Shown here: in pieces, positions 1-7,492 of the stretch
How the letters are laid out: the number at the start of each line of letters is the position of its first letter
How positions within the stretch are numbered: the stretch's first letter is position 1
Assembly (NCBI RefSeq): GCF_000426065.1
Contig: NZ_AUEQ01000013.1
Location: 186,001 to 250,000 of the forward strand
Origin: Mycobacterium sp. URHD0025
GTDB taxonomy: Bacteria; Actinomycetota; Actinomycetes; Mycobacteriales; Mycobacteriaceae
Direction: 5' to 3'
DNA length: 64,000 nt
The notes under the pieces: generated by a model
Database searches by the model: none
What the model saw: the letters and a program-made list of their open reading frames with translations, nothing else
What the model was told of the DNA's origin: nothing
Translations under genes and position numbers: made by a program

Positions 1-1
1 C

Positions 2-499
2 GTCGTTCATCCGGGCGAGCTGGTCGATGGTCAGGCCGCACGCCCCCGGCACCGCGTCACCGGCGACATGTGGTTCTCGACGCTGCGCGGGCTGGAACAG
101 CTCGGTGAACTGGGCGCCGAGGCAGGCGTCACGTTCTGTCTGGAGAACCTCAACACCATCGTCGACCATCCCGGGGTCCCGCTGGCGCGGGCCAAGGACA
201 CCCTGGCGCTGATCGAGGCGGTCGACCATCCCAACGTCAAGATGATGCTCGACCTCTATCACGCGCAGATCGGCGAGGGAAACCTCGTCGACCTGGTCCG
301 CCGGGCCGGGTCTGCGATCGGCGAGATCCAGGTGGCCGACGTGCCAGGTCGCTGTGAGCCGGGCACGGGTGAGATCCACTACCCCGCCATAGCAAAGGCG
401 CTGCGCGACGGCGGCTACACCGGAACCGTCGGCATGGAGGCTTACGCCTCCGGCGACAGCGTCGTAGCACTGGAAGCCTTCCGCGCCGCGTTTTCCTGA
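2..499 (+). CDS. Hydroxypyruvate isomerase-like TIM-barrel protein (5' end outside window)
   Basis: The reading frame is open from the left edge and ends at TGA 497-499, so only the C-terminal 165 or so residues are visible. They look like the second half of an AP-endonuclease-2-type TIM barrel: a CLENLN strand, MMLDLYH, an IGEIQVADVPGR strand carrying the usual metal-site region, and a C-terminal GTVGMEAY. This is the pattern of hydroxypyruvate isomerase (Hyi) and related sugar isomerases that interconvert hydroxypyruvate and tartronate semialdehyde or act on ketose phosphates. An internal ATG at 68 exists, but coding-quality sequence continues upstream of it, so it is probably not the start. 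The gene converges on the inositol-type ABC importer. The exact substrate cannot be decided from the fragment. Confidence 0.75.
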   Translation, partial: VVHPGELVDGQAARPRHRVTGDMWFSTLRGLEQLGELGAEAGVTFCLENLNTIVDHPGVPLARAKDTLALIEAVDHPNVKMMLDLYHAQIGEGNLVDLVRRAGSAIGEIQVADVPGRCEPGTGEIHYPAIAKALRDGGYTGTVGMEAYASGDSVVALEAFRAAFS

Positions 500-562
500 G
501 GCACCCCCAGCAGCGCGAGCGTGCGTGTCTGATGGTCGGGCGCCGAAAAACATGGGCATTGT

Positions 563-591
563 GGGCACGCTCGCCGCTGGCGGGCGTGCCC
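563..591 (+). terminator. GC-rich hairpin terminator after the TIM-barrel gene
   Basis: Arms GGGCACGCTCGCC (563-575) and GGCGGGCGTGCCC (579-591) pair over 13 positions with one G-T wobble around a 3-nt loop. ATTTT follows directly, giving a classical intrinsic terminator about 65 bp after the stop codon at 499. Confidence 0.7.
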
Positions 592-656
592 ATTTTGGCG
601 ATGCGCCGCATCCCCATTCGGCTCCAAGGTGATTCTCGCGATCGCGCAGATAGCGC

Positions 657-690
657 AGCGCCCCGCCGGCCGGGCGGCCGACGGGGCGCT
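657..690 (-). terminator. Hairpin terminator of the ABC importer operon
   Basis: AGCGCCCCG (657-665) pairs with CGGGGCGCT (682-690), and CGGCC (667-671) with GGCCG (676-680), separated by one mismatch and closed by GGGC. It lies just downstream of the minus-strand ATPase gene. There is no long T tract, as is common in mycobacteria. Confidence 0.6.
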
Positions 691-700
691 GACGCAGTGA

Positions 701-1516
701 TCAGCGGCGGAGCTCGTGGCTGAGCGCCTCAAGTTCGTTGCCGCCGGCCATCTCCTGGGTGAGAGTTTCCAGGCTGATCTCGTCATAGGAGCAATCCAGC
801 TTCTGGCGACCGCGGTTGAGTAGGACGAAGTGGTCACCGACCATGTGCGCATGGTGCGGGTTGTGAGTGATGAAGATGACCCCGAACCCCTGCTCCTTCG
901 CAGCGGTGATGTACCGCAGCACCATGCCGGACTGCTTGACGCCGAGCGCCGCGGTCGGCTCGTCGAGAATCAATACGCGAGCGCCGAAGAAGATCGCCCG
1001 CGCGATCGCCACACACTGACGCTGGCCACCCGACAACGACCCGATCGGCGCATCGACATCCGGCAGGTCGATGCCCATCTTGTTGAGTTCCGAGATCGTG
1101 GTCGCCCGCATCGCGTTGATGTCCAGGGACTTGAGGATGCCCTTCTTGCACAGTTCGTTGCCGAGGAAGAAGTTGCGCCACACCGGCATCAGCGCGACCA
1201 CCGCCAGGTCCTGATACACCGTGGCGATGCCGGCCTTCAGCGAGTCCTTGGGAGAATCGAACACCGTGGCCTTGCCGTCGATCAGCAGGTCACCCTCGGT
1301 CGGCTTGTGCAGACCGGCAATGATCTTGATCAGCGTCGACTTGCCCGCGCCATTGTCACCGAGCACACCGGTGACCTCACCGGCACCCACCCGCAGGCTG
1401 ATGTCCTTGAGCGCGATGATGTTTCCGTAGCTCTTTCCGACGTTCTTGAGTTCGACGACGGGCGGGGCGCCGCCTGACGGAGACTCTGCGATCGGTGCTT
1501 CGGCAGTTGTGCTCAT
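701..1516 (-). CDS. Sugar ABC transporter ATP-binding protein (single ATPase domain)
   Basis: This 271-residue protein is the cytoplasmic ATPase of a CUT2-type (ribose/inositol-like) importer. Visible motifs are Walker A GDNGAGKST (residues 53-61), a Q-loop YQDL, the signature LSGGQRQ, Walker B VLILDEPTAALG and a switch region ending in ITHNP. Most CUT2 ATPases (RbsA, MglA) are about 500 residues with two fused cassettes; this one has a single cassette and presumably acts as a homodimer, as in FrcA-type transporters. It is the last gene of a three-gene operon, 4 bp after the permease. Proximity to the iol operon and the shared operator suggest myo-inositol or a related cyclitol as substrate; that part is inference. 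Confidence 0.9.
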   Translation of the reverse strand: MSTTAEAPIAESPSGGAPPVVELKNVGKSYGNIIALKDISLRVGAGEVTGVLGDNGAGKSTLIKIIAGLHKPTEGDLLIDGKATVFDSPKDSLKAGIATVYQDLAVVALMPVWRNFFLGNELCKKGILKSLDINAMRATTISELNKMGIDLPDVDAPIGSLSGGQRQCVAIARAIFFGARVLILDEPTAALGVKQSGMVLRYITAAKEQGFGVIFITHNPHHAHMVGDHFVLLNRGRQKLDCSYDEISLETLTQEMAGGNELEALSHELRR

Positions 1517-1520
1517 CTAC

Positions 1521-2579
1521 TTACCTTTTCGCTGCGTAGTTGCGGACGACGTTGTTGGCGATCACCGCGAACAGCAGCATCCCGCCGAGGAAGAACTTGA
1601 ACCAGTCGGGGTTCCAGCCGGCGTAGACGATGCCCTGGTTCGTCATGCCGAAGATGAACGCGCCGATCAGGGTTCCGATGGCGGTGCCATAGCCGCCGGT
1701 GAGCAGGCAGCCGCCCACAACAGCCGCGATGATGTAGAAGAACTCGTTGCCGATGCCCTGCCCGGACTGCACGGTGTTGAAGGCGAACAGCAAGTGCATT
1801 CCCACGAACCATGCGCAGAAGCTGACCACCATGAACAGGCCGATCTTGACCTTGGTGACCGGTACGCCGACCGCGCGGGCACTGTCCTGGTTACCGCCCA
1901 CGGCGAAGATCCAGTTGCCGATCCGGGTCTTGAACAAGACATAGGTGGCGATCGCGGTGAACAGAATCCACCACACCATGGTGATCCGCACCGAGACCCC
2001 GAACAGTGTGAACGATGACGCGAAAACCGCTTTGCCGGAATCGAATCCCTGCATATCCGAGACGCTCGGGGTGGCGACCTGACCGGACACCAGCTTGGTC
2101 ACCGCCAAGTTGATGCCGGTGAGCATGAAGAACGAACTCAGGGTGATCAAGAATGACGGAATCTTGGTCTTCATCACCATGTAGCCGTTGAAGAAGCCGA
2201 CCGCCAGGGCGATCACGAGGGCCAGCGCCGCGCCGGTCCACAGGTTCAGGTGCAGGTTGTAGGACAGCATCGACGCCGCCAGTGAGGCCGTGGTGACTGC
2301 GACACCCGAGGACAAGTCGAATTCTCCGCCGATCATCAGCACGCCCACACCGACCGCCATGATGCCGATGGTCGAACTCGCGTAGAGCACCGTTGCCAGA
2401 GCTTCGGGGGTCCGGAATGGTGGGGCCACGATGAGGAACAGCACGAAGATGCCGATCGCCCCGATGCCGGCCCCCATCTCGGGGCGAATCAGTAAGCGCT
2501 GCAGCTTGTTCTGTTCTTTGACCCGTTCATCGTGGACGACTTTGTGAGTCTCGAGATTGAGATCGGCCTGAGTACTCAT
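1521..2579 (-). CDS. Sugar ABC transporter permease (RbsC/CUT2 family)
   Basis: The 352-residue integral membrane protein has about ten hydrophobic segments. The strand IMAVGVGVLMIGGEFDLSSG is characteristic of the BPD_transp_2 (RbsC/XylH) permease family, and GTAIGTLIGAFIFGMTNQGI lies near the C-terminus. A cytoplasmic N-terminal extension of roughly 40 residues precedes the first membrane segment. It forms the transmembrane channel of the importer with the upstream lipoprotein and the downstream ATPase. Only 2 bp separate it from the binding-protein gene, so the three genes are almost certainly co-transcribed. Substrate assignment to a cyclitol rests on the neighbouring iol operon. Confidence 0.9.
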   Translation of the reverse strand: MSTQADLNLETHKVVHDERVKEQNKLQRLLIRPEMGAGIGAIGIFVLFLIVAPPFRTPEALATVLYASSTIGIMAVGVGVLMIGGEFDLSSGVAVTTASLAASMLSYNLHLNLWTGAALALVIALAVGFFNGYMVMKTKIPSFLITLSSFFMLTGINLAVTKLVSGQVATPSVSDMQGFDSGKAVFASSFTLFGVSVRITMVWWILFTAIATYVLFKTRIGNWIFAVGGNQDSARAVGVPVTKVKIGLFMVVSFCAWFVGMHLLFAFNTVQSGQGIGNEFFYIIAAVVGGCLLTGGYGTAIGTLIGAFIFGMTNQGIVYAGWNPDWFKFFLGGMLLFAVIANNVVRNYAAKR

Positions 2580-2581
2580 GT

Positions 2582-3568
2582 CTAGCGGGTTCCGTTCTTG
2601 GCATATTCGGCGACGGCGTCGATGTTCGACTTGTCGATGAACGATGGGCCGGTCAGCGTGGGCTGGTTACCGCCGATCACGTTGCCGTTGTTGAGGTAGA
2701 GCCACAAAGAGTCGACGGCCAGATAGCCCTGCAGAAACGGCTGCTGGTCGACCGCCCACTGGATGTCGCCGTTCTGGATCGCGTCGACCAGCGCCGCGTT
2801 GGTGTCGAACGTGGCCACCTTGGCCGCGCTGCCCGCGTTCTTGACCGATTGGACGGCGGTCATCGCGAACGGCGCTCCGAGCGTGAGAACGGTGTCGACG
2901 GACGGATCTTGTTGCAGCTTGGCGGTGATCGTCGACTCGACCGAGGGCATGTCCTTGCCGTTGACATTGAGGATCTCAACGCCGGGGAACGTGTTCTTCA
3001 CACCTGCGCAGCGGGCCTCCAGATCTACGTGACCCTGTTCCTGGATGACGCAGATGGCTTTCTTGGTGCCCTCGGACTGCAAGCGCTTACCTGCTTCCTG
3101 ACCGGCGATGTAACCGTCCTGGCCGAAGTACTCCTTGACGCCCAACTTCTGCCATGCGTCGAGACCGGCGTTGAATGCCACCACGGGAATGCCCTTTGCC
3201 GTGGCGTTTTCGATGGCACCCTTCATCGCGTCAGGCTTGGCCAAGGTCACCGCGATGCCCCTGACACCACTGTCCACGGCAGTCTGGACCAGGTTGGCCT
3301 GGTTGGGCGCCTCTGGATCGTTGGAGTACCGCAGCTCGATGTTGTCCTTCTTCGCCGCGGTCTCGGCACCCTTCCGGACCAGGTCCCAGAAGGAGTCACC
3401 CGGCACCTCGTGGGTGATCATCGCGATGGTCATCCGTGGAGTGTCGGCTGTTCCCGCACCCATGCCGCCGCCGCTGCTGTCGGGTTTGCCGCCGGTGGCC
3501 GAACATGCGCCGGTTGCGAGTACGAGCACACTCGCCCCGGCTGCAGCCGCGAGCCGACTGAACCTCAT
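2582..3568 (-). CDS. Sugar ABC transporter substrate-binding lipoprotein
   Basis: This 328-residue protein starts with a signal peptide and a lipoprotein-type cleavage site ending in TGAC (Cys22), followed by a Ser/Gly linker. The body is a periplasmic-binding-protein type 1 fold of the RbsB family: MTIAMITHEVPGDSFWD, a VRGIAVTLAKPDAMKGAI strand and VDTVLTLGAPFAMTAVQ. It captures the sugar outside the membrane and delivers it to the permease. It is the first gene of the importer operon, and the 232 bp upstream hold the promoter and the operator at 3669-3690. This and the iol operon carry nearly the same operator, which points to inositol or another cyclitol. Confidence 0.9.
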   Translation of the reverse strand: MRFSRLAAAAGASVLVLATGACSATGGKPDSSGGGMGAGTADTPRMTIAMITHEVPGDSFWDLVRKGAETAAKKDNIELRYSNDPEAPNQANLVQTAVDSGVRGIAVTLAKPDAMKGAIENATAKGIPVVAFNAGLDAWQKLGVKEYFGQDGYIAGQEAGKRLQSEGTKKAICVIQEQGHVDLEARCAGVKNTFPGVEILNVNGKDMPSVESTITAKLQQDPSVDTVLTLGAPFAMTAVQSVKNAGSAAKVATFDTNAALVDAIQNGDIQWAVDQQPFLQGYLAVDSLWLYLNNGNVIGGNQPTLTGPSFIDKSNIDAVAEYAKNGTR

Positions 3569-3668
3569 TAGTTCTCCTTGTCCTCGACATCACCGGTGCT
3601 TGTGTGTTCTGGACTCCAGTGGCAAGCGACACGGCCTCGCCCACGATGTAATACCGCTCACATTCGAA

Positions 3669-3690
3669 TGTCAAGACTTTGTTCTGACAT
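3669..3690 (-). promoter_or_regulatory. Operator/-35 region of the ABC importer, copy of the iol operator
   Basis: Read on the minus strand, the site contains GAACAAAGTCTTGACA, flanked by ATGTCA on the left, and continues TTCG. The outer arms ATGTCA and TGACAT form a dyad. The TTGACA box (3674-3669) resembles a -35 element; TATTAC at 3653-3648 (15-bp spacing) or TTACAT at 3651-3646 (17-bp spacing) could be the -10. A 22-bp copy with one difference occurs at 4621-4642. A repressor bound here would block the -35 box. Confidence 0.7.
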
Positions 3691-3800
3691 TAGGACTGCA
3701 TATCAAATCCGAAGGAGGGTGGCGACTCGACCGGAGCCGCCACCGCGCGTGGGCAGCACCGGTACGAAACCGTAAGGGACAGAAGACTTTTGACTACGTC

Positions 3801-4538
3801 TCAGCGATCAACGAGGGTGGTGTCGAAGTAATAGCGCGATGCGCGGTACGCGTGGCTGCCGTACTCCACGATGCGTCCGGAGTCGTCGAACGCGGTCCGT
3901 TCCATCACGAGCAGCGGGGCCTTCGGCTTCTCGTCGAGCAGCCGTGCCTCGTCCCGGCTGGCCGCCCTCGCGCCGATCCGCTGACGAGCCAGCCGGATGT
4001 GAACGCCGCGCGAACGCAGTGACCGGTACAGGCCGGATTGTTCGAGTTGCTCCTCGTCGGGCGCGAGCGCCGCGGGCAGGTAGTTGGTCATCAGGGCCAA
4101 CGGCTGGCCACTCGATGTGCGCAGCCGGCGCATCATCGCGACCTCACTACCGGGCGAGAGGTTCAACCATCCCGCGATCTCATCGGAAGCCGGCCCGATC
4201 GTGTACTCCAGCACCTTGGTGGCGGGCTCCTGACCAGCCCGGGCGAGGTCGTCGTACAGGCTCGTCAGCTCGACGGGACGGTGCACGGGAGTCTGGACCA
4301 CCTGGGTGCCGACACCCCGCTTGCGGACCAGAAGCCCCTTGTCTACGAGTTCCTGAATGGCGCGCCGAGTCGTCGGCCGGGACAGGTTGAGCCGGCTCGC
4401 CAGTGCCAGTTCGTTCTCGAAGCGGTCCCCGGGCTTGAGCTTTCCGTCGAGGATCGCCTTTTCGAAAACCTGAGACACCTGGAAGTACAGCGGCACGGGG
4501 CTCGAACGGTCGAGTTCGACGGACAGTGTCGGGGTCAC
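3801..4538 (-). CDS. GntR-family (HutC/UTRA) transcriptional regulator of the iol locus
   Basis: The 245-residue protein has an N-terminal winged helix (residues about 10-75, including ENELALASRLNLSRPTTRRAIQELVDKGLLVRKRG) and a C-terminal UTRA ligand domain ending in a SHAYRASRYYFD strand, the usual HutC-subfamily layout. Such proteins are typically repressors released by a pathway intermediate. It sits between the divergent importer operon and the iolC operon, both preceded by the same 22-bp element, so it is the obvious candidate regulator of both. The gene points toward the importer. Ligand identity (inositol, inosose or a phosphorylated late intermediate) is not visible in the sequence. 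Confidence 0.9.
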   Translation of the reverse strand: MTPTLSVELDRSSPVPLYFQVSQVFEKAILDGKLKPGDRFENELALASRLNLSRPTTRRAIQELVDKGLLVRKRGVGTQVVQTPVHRPVELTSLYDDLARAGQEPATKVLEYTIGPASDEIAGWLNLSPGSEVAMMRRLRTSSGQPLALMTNYLPAALAPDEEQLEQSGLYRSLRSRGVHIRLARQRIGARAASRDEARLLDEKPKAPLLVMERTAFDDSGRIVEYGSHAYRASRYYFDTTLVDR

Positions 4539-4620
4539 TCTCTCTCCGATCCTCCTGTGCTCCGCGCCAAGACTGTGCGCGACGAATTTTCAGCGTACCT
4601 GCTTATGACTGAAAGTAAGA

Positions 4621-4642
4621 ATGTCCGAACAAAGTCTTGACA
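4621..4642 (+). promoter_or_regulatory. Operator/-35 region of the iolC operon
   Basis: GAACAAAGTCTTGACA (4627-4642) preceded by ATGTCC repeats the importer operator with a single change over 22 bp. TTGACA (4637-4642) is a good -35 candidate about 100 bp upstream of the iolC start; no convincing -10 was found by eye. TGTC and GACA form the dyad arms. Confidence 0.7.
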
Positions 4643-4742
4643 CCGCGCGGTGACGGGGCGCACAGTCGACATCGAGAGCGCCAGGACTCGTCGCCGCTCG
4701 AATTCATGCCACTCGCATACGCGCCGCAGTTGGGAGCCAATC

Positions 4743-5720
4743 GTGACCGATACCGCCAACCAGGCATTCGATGTCCTCGCCATCGGACGCAGCGGCGTCG
4801 ACGTCTATCCGCTGCAGGTAGGGGTAGGGCTTGAAAACGTCGAATCGTTCGGCAAATTCCTTGGTGGCAGTGCGGCGAACGTCGCGGTCGCGGCGGCCCG
4901 GCTGGGCAACCGCAGCGCACTCATCTCAGGCGTCGGTGACGATCCGTTCGGCCGATACGTGCGCAGTCAGCTCGCTGCCCTCGGCGTCGACAACCGGTTC
5001 GTCCACACCCACGACGAGTATCCGACTCCGGTGACGTTCTGCGAGATCTTCCCGCCGGACAACTTCCCGCTGTACTTCTACCGCAAGCCGTCGGCACCCG
5101 ACTTGCAGATCCGGCCGGACGAGATCGACACCGAGGCCGTGCGCAACACGCGACTGTACTGGTCTACGGTCACCGGACTCTCCGAAGAGCCAAGTCGCAG
5201 TGCGCACTTCGCTGCCTGGAAAATCCGGGGCCGCGCTCCCCTCACCGTCCTCGACCTCGACTATCGGCCGATGTTCTGGGAGACCCCAGCCGCGGCCACC
5301 GAACAGGTGCAGCGGGCTTTGCAGCACGTCACGGTAGCGGTGGGCAATCGCGAGGAATGCGAGATCGCCGTCGGTGAGAGCAACCCGCACAAGGCTGCCG
5401 ACGCCCTGCTCGATTCGGGGGTGGAGCTGGCGATCGTCAAGCAGGGCCCGCGCGGCGTGCTGGGCAAGACCAGGCGCACCTCGGTCACCGTGCGACCGAA
5501 CGAGGTCGACGTGATCAATGGGCTGGGAGCCGGAGATGCCTTCGGTGGCAGCCTGATTCATGGCCTGCTGCACGAGTGGCCGCTGGAGAAGACCCTTCGC
5601 TACGCCAATGCGGCCGGGGCCATCGTCGCTTCCCGGCTCGAATGCTCGACCGCGATGCCGACCGCCGCCGAGGTGGCCGACCTCGCCGAACAAACCGCCG
5701 TGGAGGCAGCCAATGTCTAA
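4743..5720 (+). CDS. iolC: 5-dehydro-2-deoxygluconokinase
   Basis: IolC phosphorylates 2-deoxy-5-keto-D-gluconate, the fifth step of myo-inositol breakdown. The 325-residue protein is a pfkB/ribokinase-family kinase with GKFLGGSAANVAVAAARLG near residues 38-55 and the ATP/catalytic motif GLGAGDAF at 260-267, whose Asp is the general base. I chose the GTG at 4743 because GGGAG lies 6 bp upstream and homology starts there; an upstream in-frame ATG at 4650 would add 31 arginine-rich, non-conserved residues. It is the first gene of the operon and overlaps the next gene by 8 bp (ATGTCTAA), which indicates coupled translation. Confidence 0.93.
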   Translation: MTDTANQAFDVLAIGRSGVDVYPLQVGVGLENVESFGKFLGGSAANVAVAAARLGNRSALISGVGDDPFGRYVRSQLAALGVDNRFVHTHDEYPTPVTFCEIFPPDNFPLYFYRKPSAPDLQIRPDEIDTEAVRNTRLYWSTVTGLSEEPSRSAHFAAWKIRGRAPLTVLDLDYRPMFWETPAAATEQVQRALQHVTVAVGNREECEIAVGESNPHKAADALLDSGVELAIVKQGPRGVLGKTRRTSVTVRPNEVDVINGLGAGDAFGGSLIHGLLHEWPLEKTLRYANAAGAIVASRLECSTAMPTAAEVADLAEQTAVEAANV

Positions 5721-6597
5721 ACCCACCGTGTGCAGGGACTACGCCGCGATCACCGAGGTCCGCACGACTGCACCGGCCGCGATCGGCGCGGCCTGGCAGC
5801 ACCGCACCACTCGTCCGACAGTCCGCGGGGACGGCAGGCTGATGATCGTCGCAGCCGATCATCCGGCTCGCGGGGCCCTCGCGGTCGGGCCGCGAACCAC
5901 CGCCATGAACAGCCGTACCGACCTGCTCGACCGGTTGTGCACCGCACTCTCCGATCCAGGAGTCGACGGCGTCCTGGCCACCGCTGACATTCTCGACGAC
6001 CTACTGTTGCTCGGCGCACTGGACGACAAGGTGGTTTTCTCCTCGTTCAACCGTGGCGGGCTGGCCGGTTCGACATTCGAGCTGGACGACCGGATGACCG
6101 GTGCGACCGCGGCCTCGACGGCCGCGGCCCGGATGAACGGCGGAAAGATGTTGTGCCGCATCGATCTCGATGATCCAGGCACGGTGTCCACGCTGGCGTC
6201 CTGCGCAAAGGCCGTCGATGAGCTGGCGGCGCACGGTCTGGTCGCGATGCTGGAGCCATTCATGTCCAGCCGGGCCGACGGCAAGGTGCGCAACGATCTG
6301 AGCCCCGACGCGGTGATCAAATCAGTACACATCAGCCAGGGGCTGGGCTCGACCTCGGCCTACACCTGGATGAAGCTGCCTGTGGTCGACGAGATGGAGC
6401 GCGTCATGGAGTCGACCACCATGCCCACCCTTCTGCTCGGCGGTGACCCGACCGATCCCGACGAGGCGTTCGCCAACTGGGAGAAGGCGTTGGAGCTGCC
6501 CTCGGTGCGTGGCCTGATCGTGGGCCGCACCCTGTTGTACCCGCCTGACGACGACGTCGCGTCGGCCGTCGCAGCAGCCGTGAAGCTGGTGAGGTGA
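5713..6597 (+). CDS. Cgl0158-family (beta/alpha)8-barrel protein, probable DKGP aldolase
   Basis: The 294-residue protein begins at an ATG overlapping the iolC stop. It resembles the class I aldolase-like barrel proteins named after Corynebacterium glutamicum Cgl0158, found in actinobacterial inositol clusters. Barrel strands visible include LMIVAADHPARG, DGVLATADILDDL, DKVVFSSFNRGG and a C-terminal PTLLLGGDP / VRGLIVGRTLLYP pair. The pathway needs an aldolase that splits 2-deoxy-5-keto-gluconate 6-phosphate into dihydroxyacetone phosphate and malonic semialdehyde (IolJ in Bacillus, a class II enzyme). No class II aldolase is in this operon, so this gene is the natural substitute. That function is inferred from context; the Schiff-base lysine cannot be fixed by eye. 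Confidence 0.8.
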   Translation: MSKPTVCRDYAAITEVRTTAPAAIGAAWQHRTTRPTVRGDGRLMIVAADHPARGALAVGPRTTAMNSRTDLLDRLCTALSDPGVDGVLATADILDDLLLLGALDDKVVFSSFNRGGLAGSTFELDDRMTGATAASTAAARMNGGKMLCRIDLDDPGTVSTLASCAKAVDELAAHGLVAMLEPFMSSRADGKVRNDLSPDAVIKSVHISQGLGSTSAYTWMKLPVVDEMERVMESTTMPTLLLGGDPTDPDEAFANWEKALELPSVRGLIVGRTLLYPPDDDVASAVAAAVKLVR

Positions 6598-6600
6598 CGA

Positions 6601-7488
6601 ATGAACAGCAAGTGGTACATCCCCGCCCGCAGCGCCGAGCTGCCGTTCACCGTCAACGTCACCCCGGAGTCCGCAGGCTGGTCCGAATCCTCGTTGCAGG
6701 TCTTGGAAATAGGCGAGCATTGGATGTCGAATCACTTCGAACTGCACACCGGCCACACCGAGGTCATGATCCTTCCGCTGACCGGTGGCGGCACCGTCGA
6801 ATGTGGCGGAGCGACCTTCGAACTGTCACCGCGGTCCTCCGTCTTCGACGGTCCCGCCGACATGGTCTATCTCGGTATCGGTCAGGAATATCGACTTTCC
6901 GGCGAGGGCCGCTTCGCGATCTGCGGTGCGCGGGCAACGCGCTCGTTTCCGAACCGCAGGCGCGCCGCGGCCGACGTGCCCGTGGAGCTTCGCGGCGCGG
7001 GCAACTGCAGCCGCCAGGTGCACAACTTCGGCACTGCAACAACATTCGAGGCCGACTCGCTGATCGCATGCGAGGTGATCACCCCGGGTGGCAACTGGTC
7101 CAGCTATCCCGCGCACAAGCATGACGAGAACACCGAGGTGGAAACCCAGCTGGAAGAGATCTATTACTTCGAGATCGACGACAGCCCGGCCGGTACACCA
7201 GGATTCGGCTATCACCGGGTCTACGGCACCCCTGAACGCCCCATCGAGGTGCTGGAAGAGGTCCGATCCGGGGACGTCGTGCTGGTACCACACGGCTATC
7301 ACGGACCGTCGATCGCGGCACCGGGCCACGACATGTACTACCTCAATGTGATGGCCGGCTCCGGACCGGACCGGGCCTGGTTGATCTGTGACGACCCGAA
7401 CCACACCTGGCTCCGTGACAGTTGGGAGCACCAGGACGTCGATCCGCGTCTCCCGTTCCCTACATCCACTTCTCGCCAAGGAGCCTGA
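6601..7488 (+). CDS. iolB: 5-deoxy-glucuronate isomerase
   Basis: IolB converts 5-deoxy-D-glucuronate to 2-deoxy-5-keto-D-gluconate, the fourth step of inositol catabolism. The 295-residue protein has the duplicated cupin layout of the family: a first barrel around HTGHTEVMILPLTGGGTVE and a second with WSSYPAHKHDEN followed by EEIYYFEI and VVLVPHGYHGPS, which supply the metal-binding His and Glu residues. Length matches the family (about 270-300). It starts 3 bp after the upstream stop, within the same operon. Confidence 0.93.
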   Translation: MNSKWYIPARSAELPFTVNVTPESAGWSESSLQVLEIGEHWMSNHFELHTGHTEVMILPLTGGGTVECGGATFELSPRSSVFDGPADMVYLGIGQEYRLSGEGRFAICGARATRSFPNRRRAAADVPVELRGAGNCSRQVHNFGTATTFEADSLIACEVITPGGNWSSYPAHKHDENTEVETQLEEIYYFEIDDSPAGTPGFGYHRVYGTPERPIEVLEEVRSGDVVLVPHGYHGPSIAAPGHDMYYLNVMAGSGPDRAWLICDDPNHTWLRDSWEHQDVDPRLPFPTSTSRQGA

Positions 7489-7492
7489 TCCC

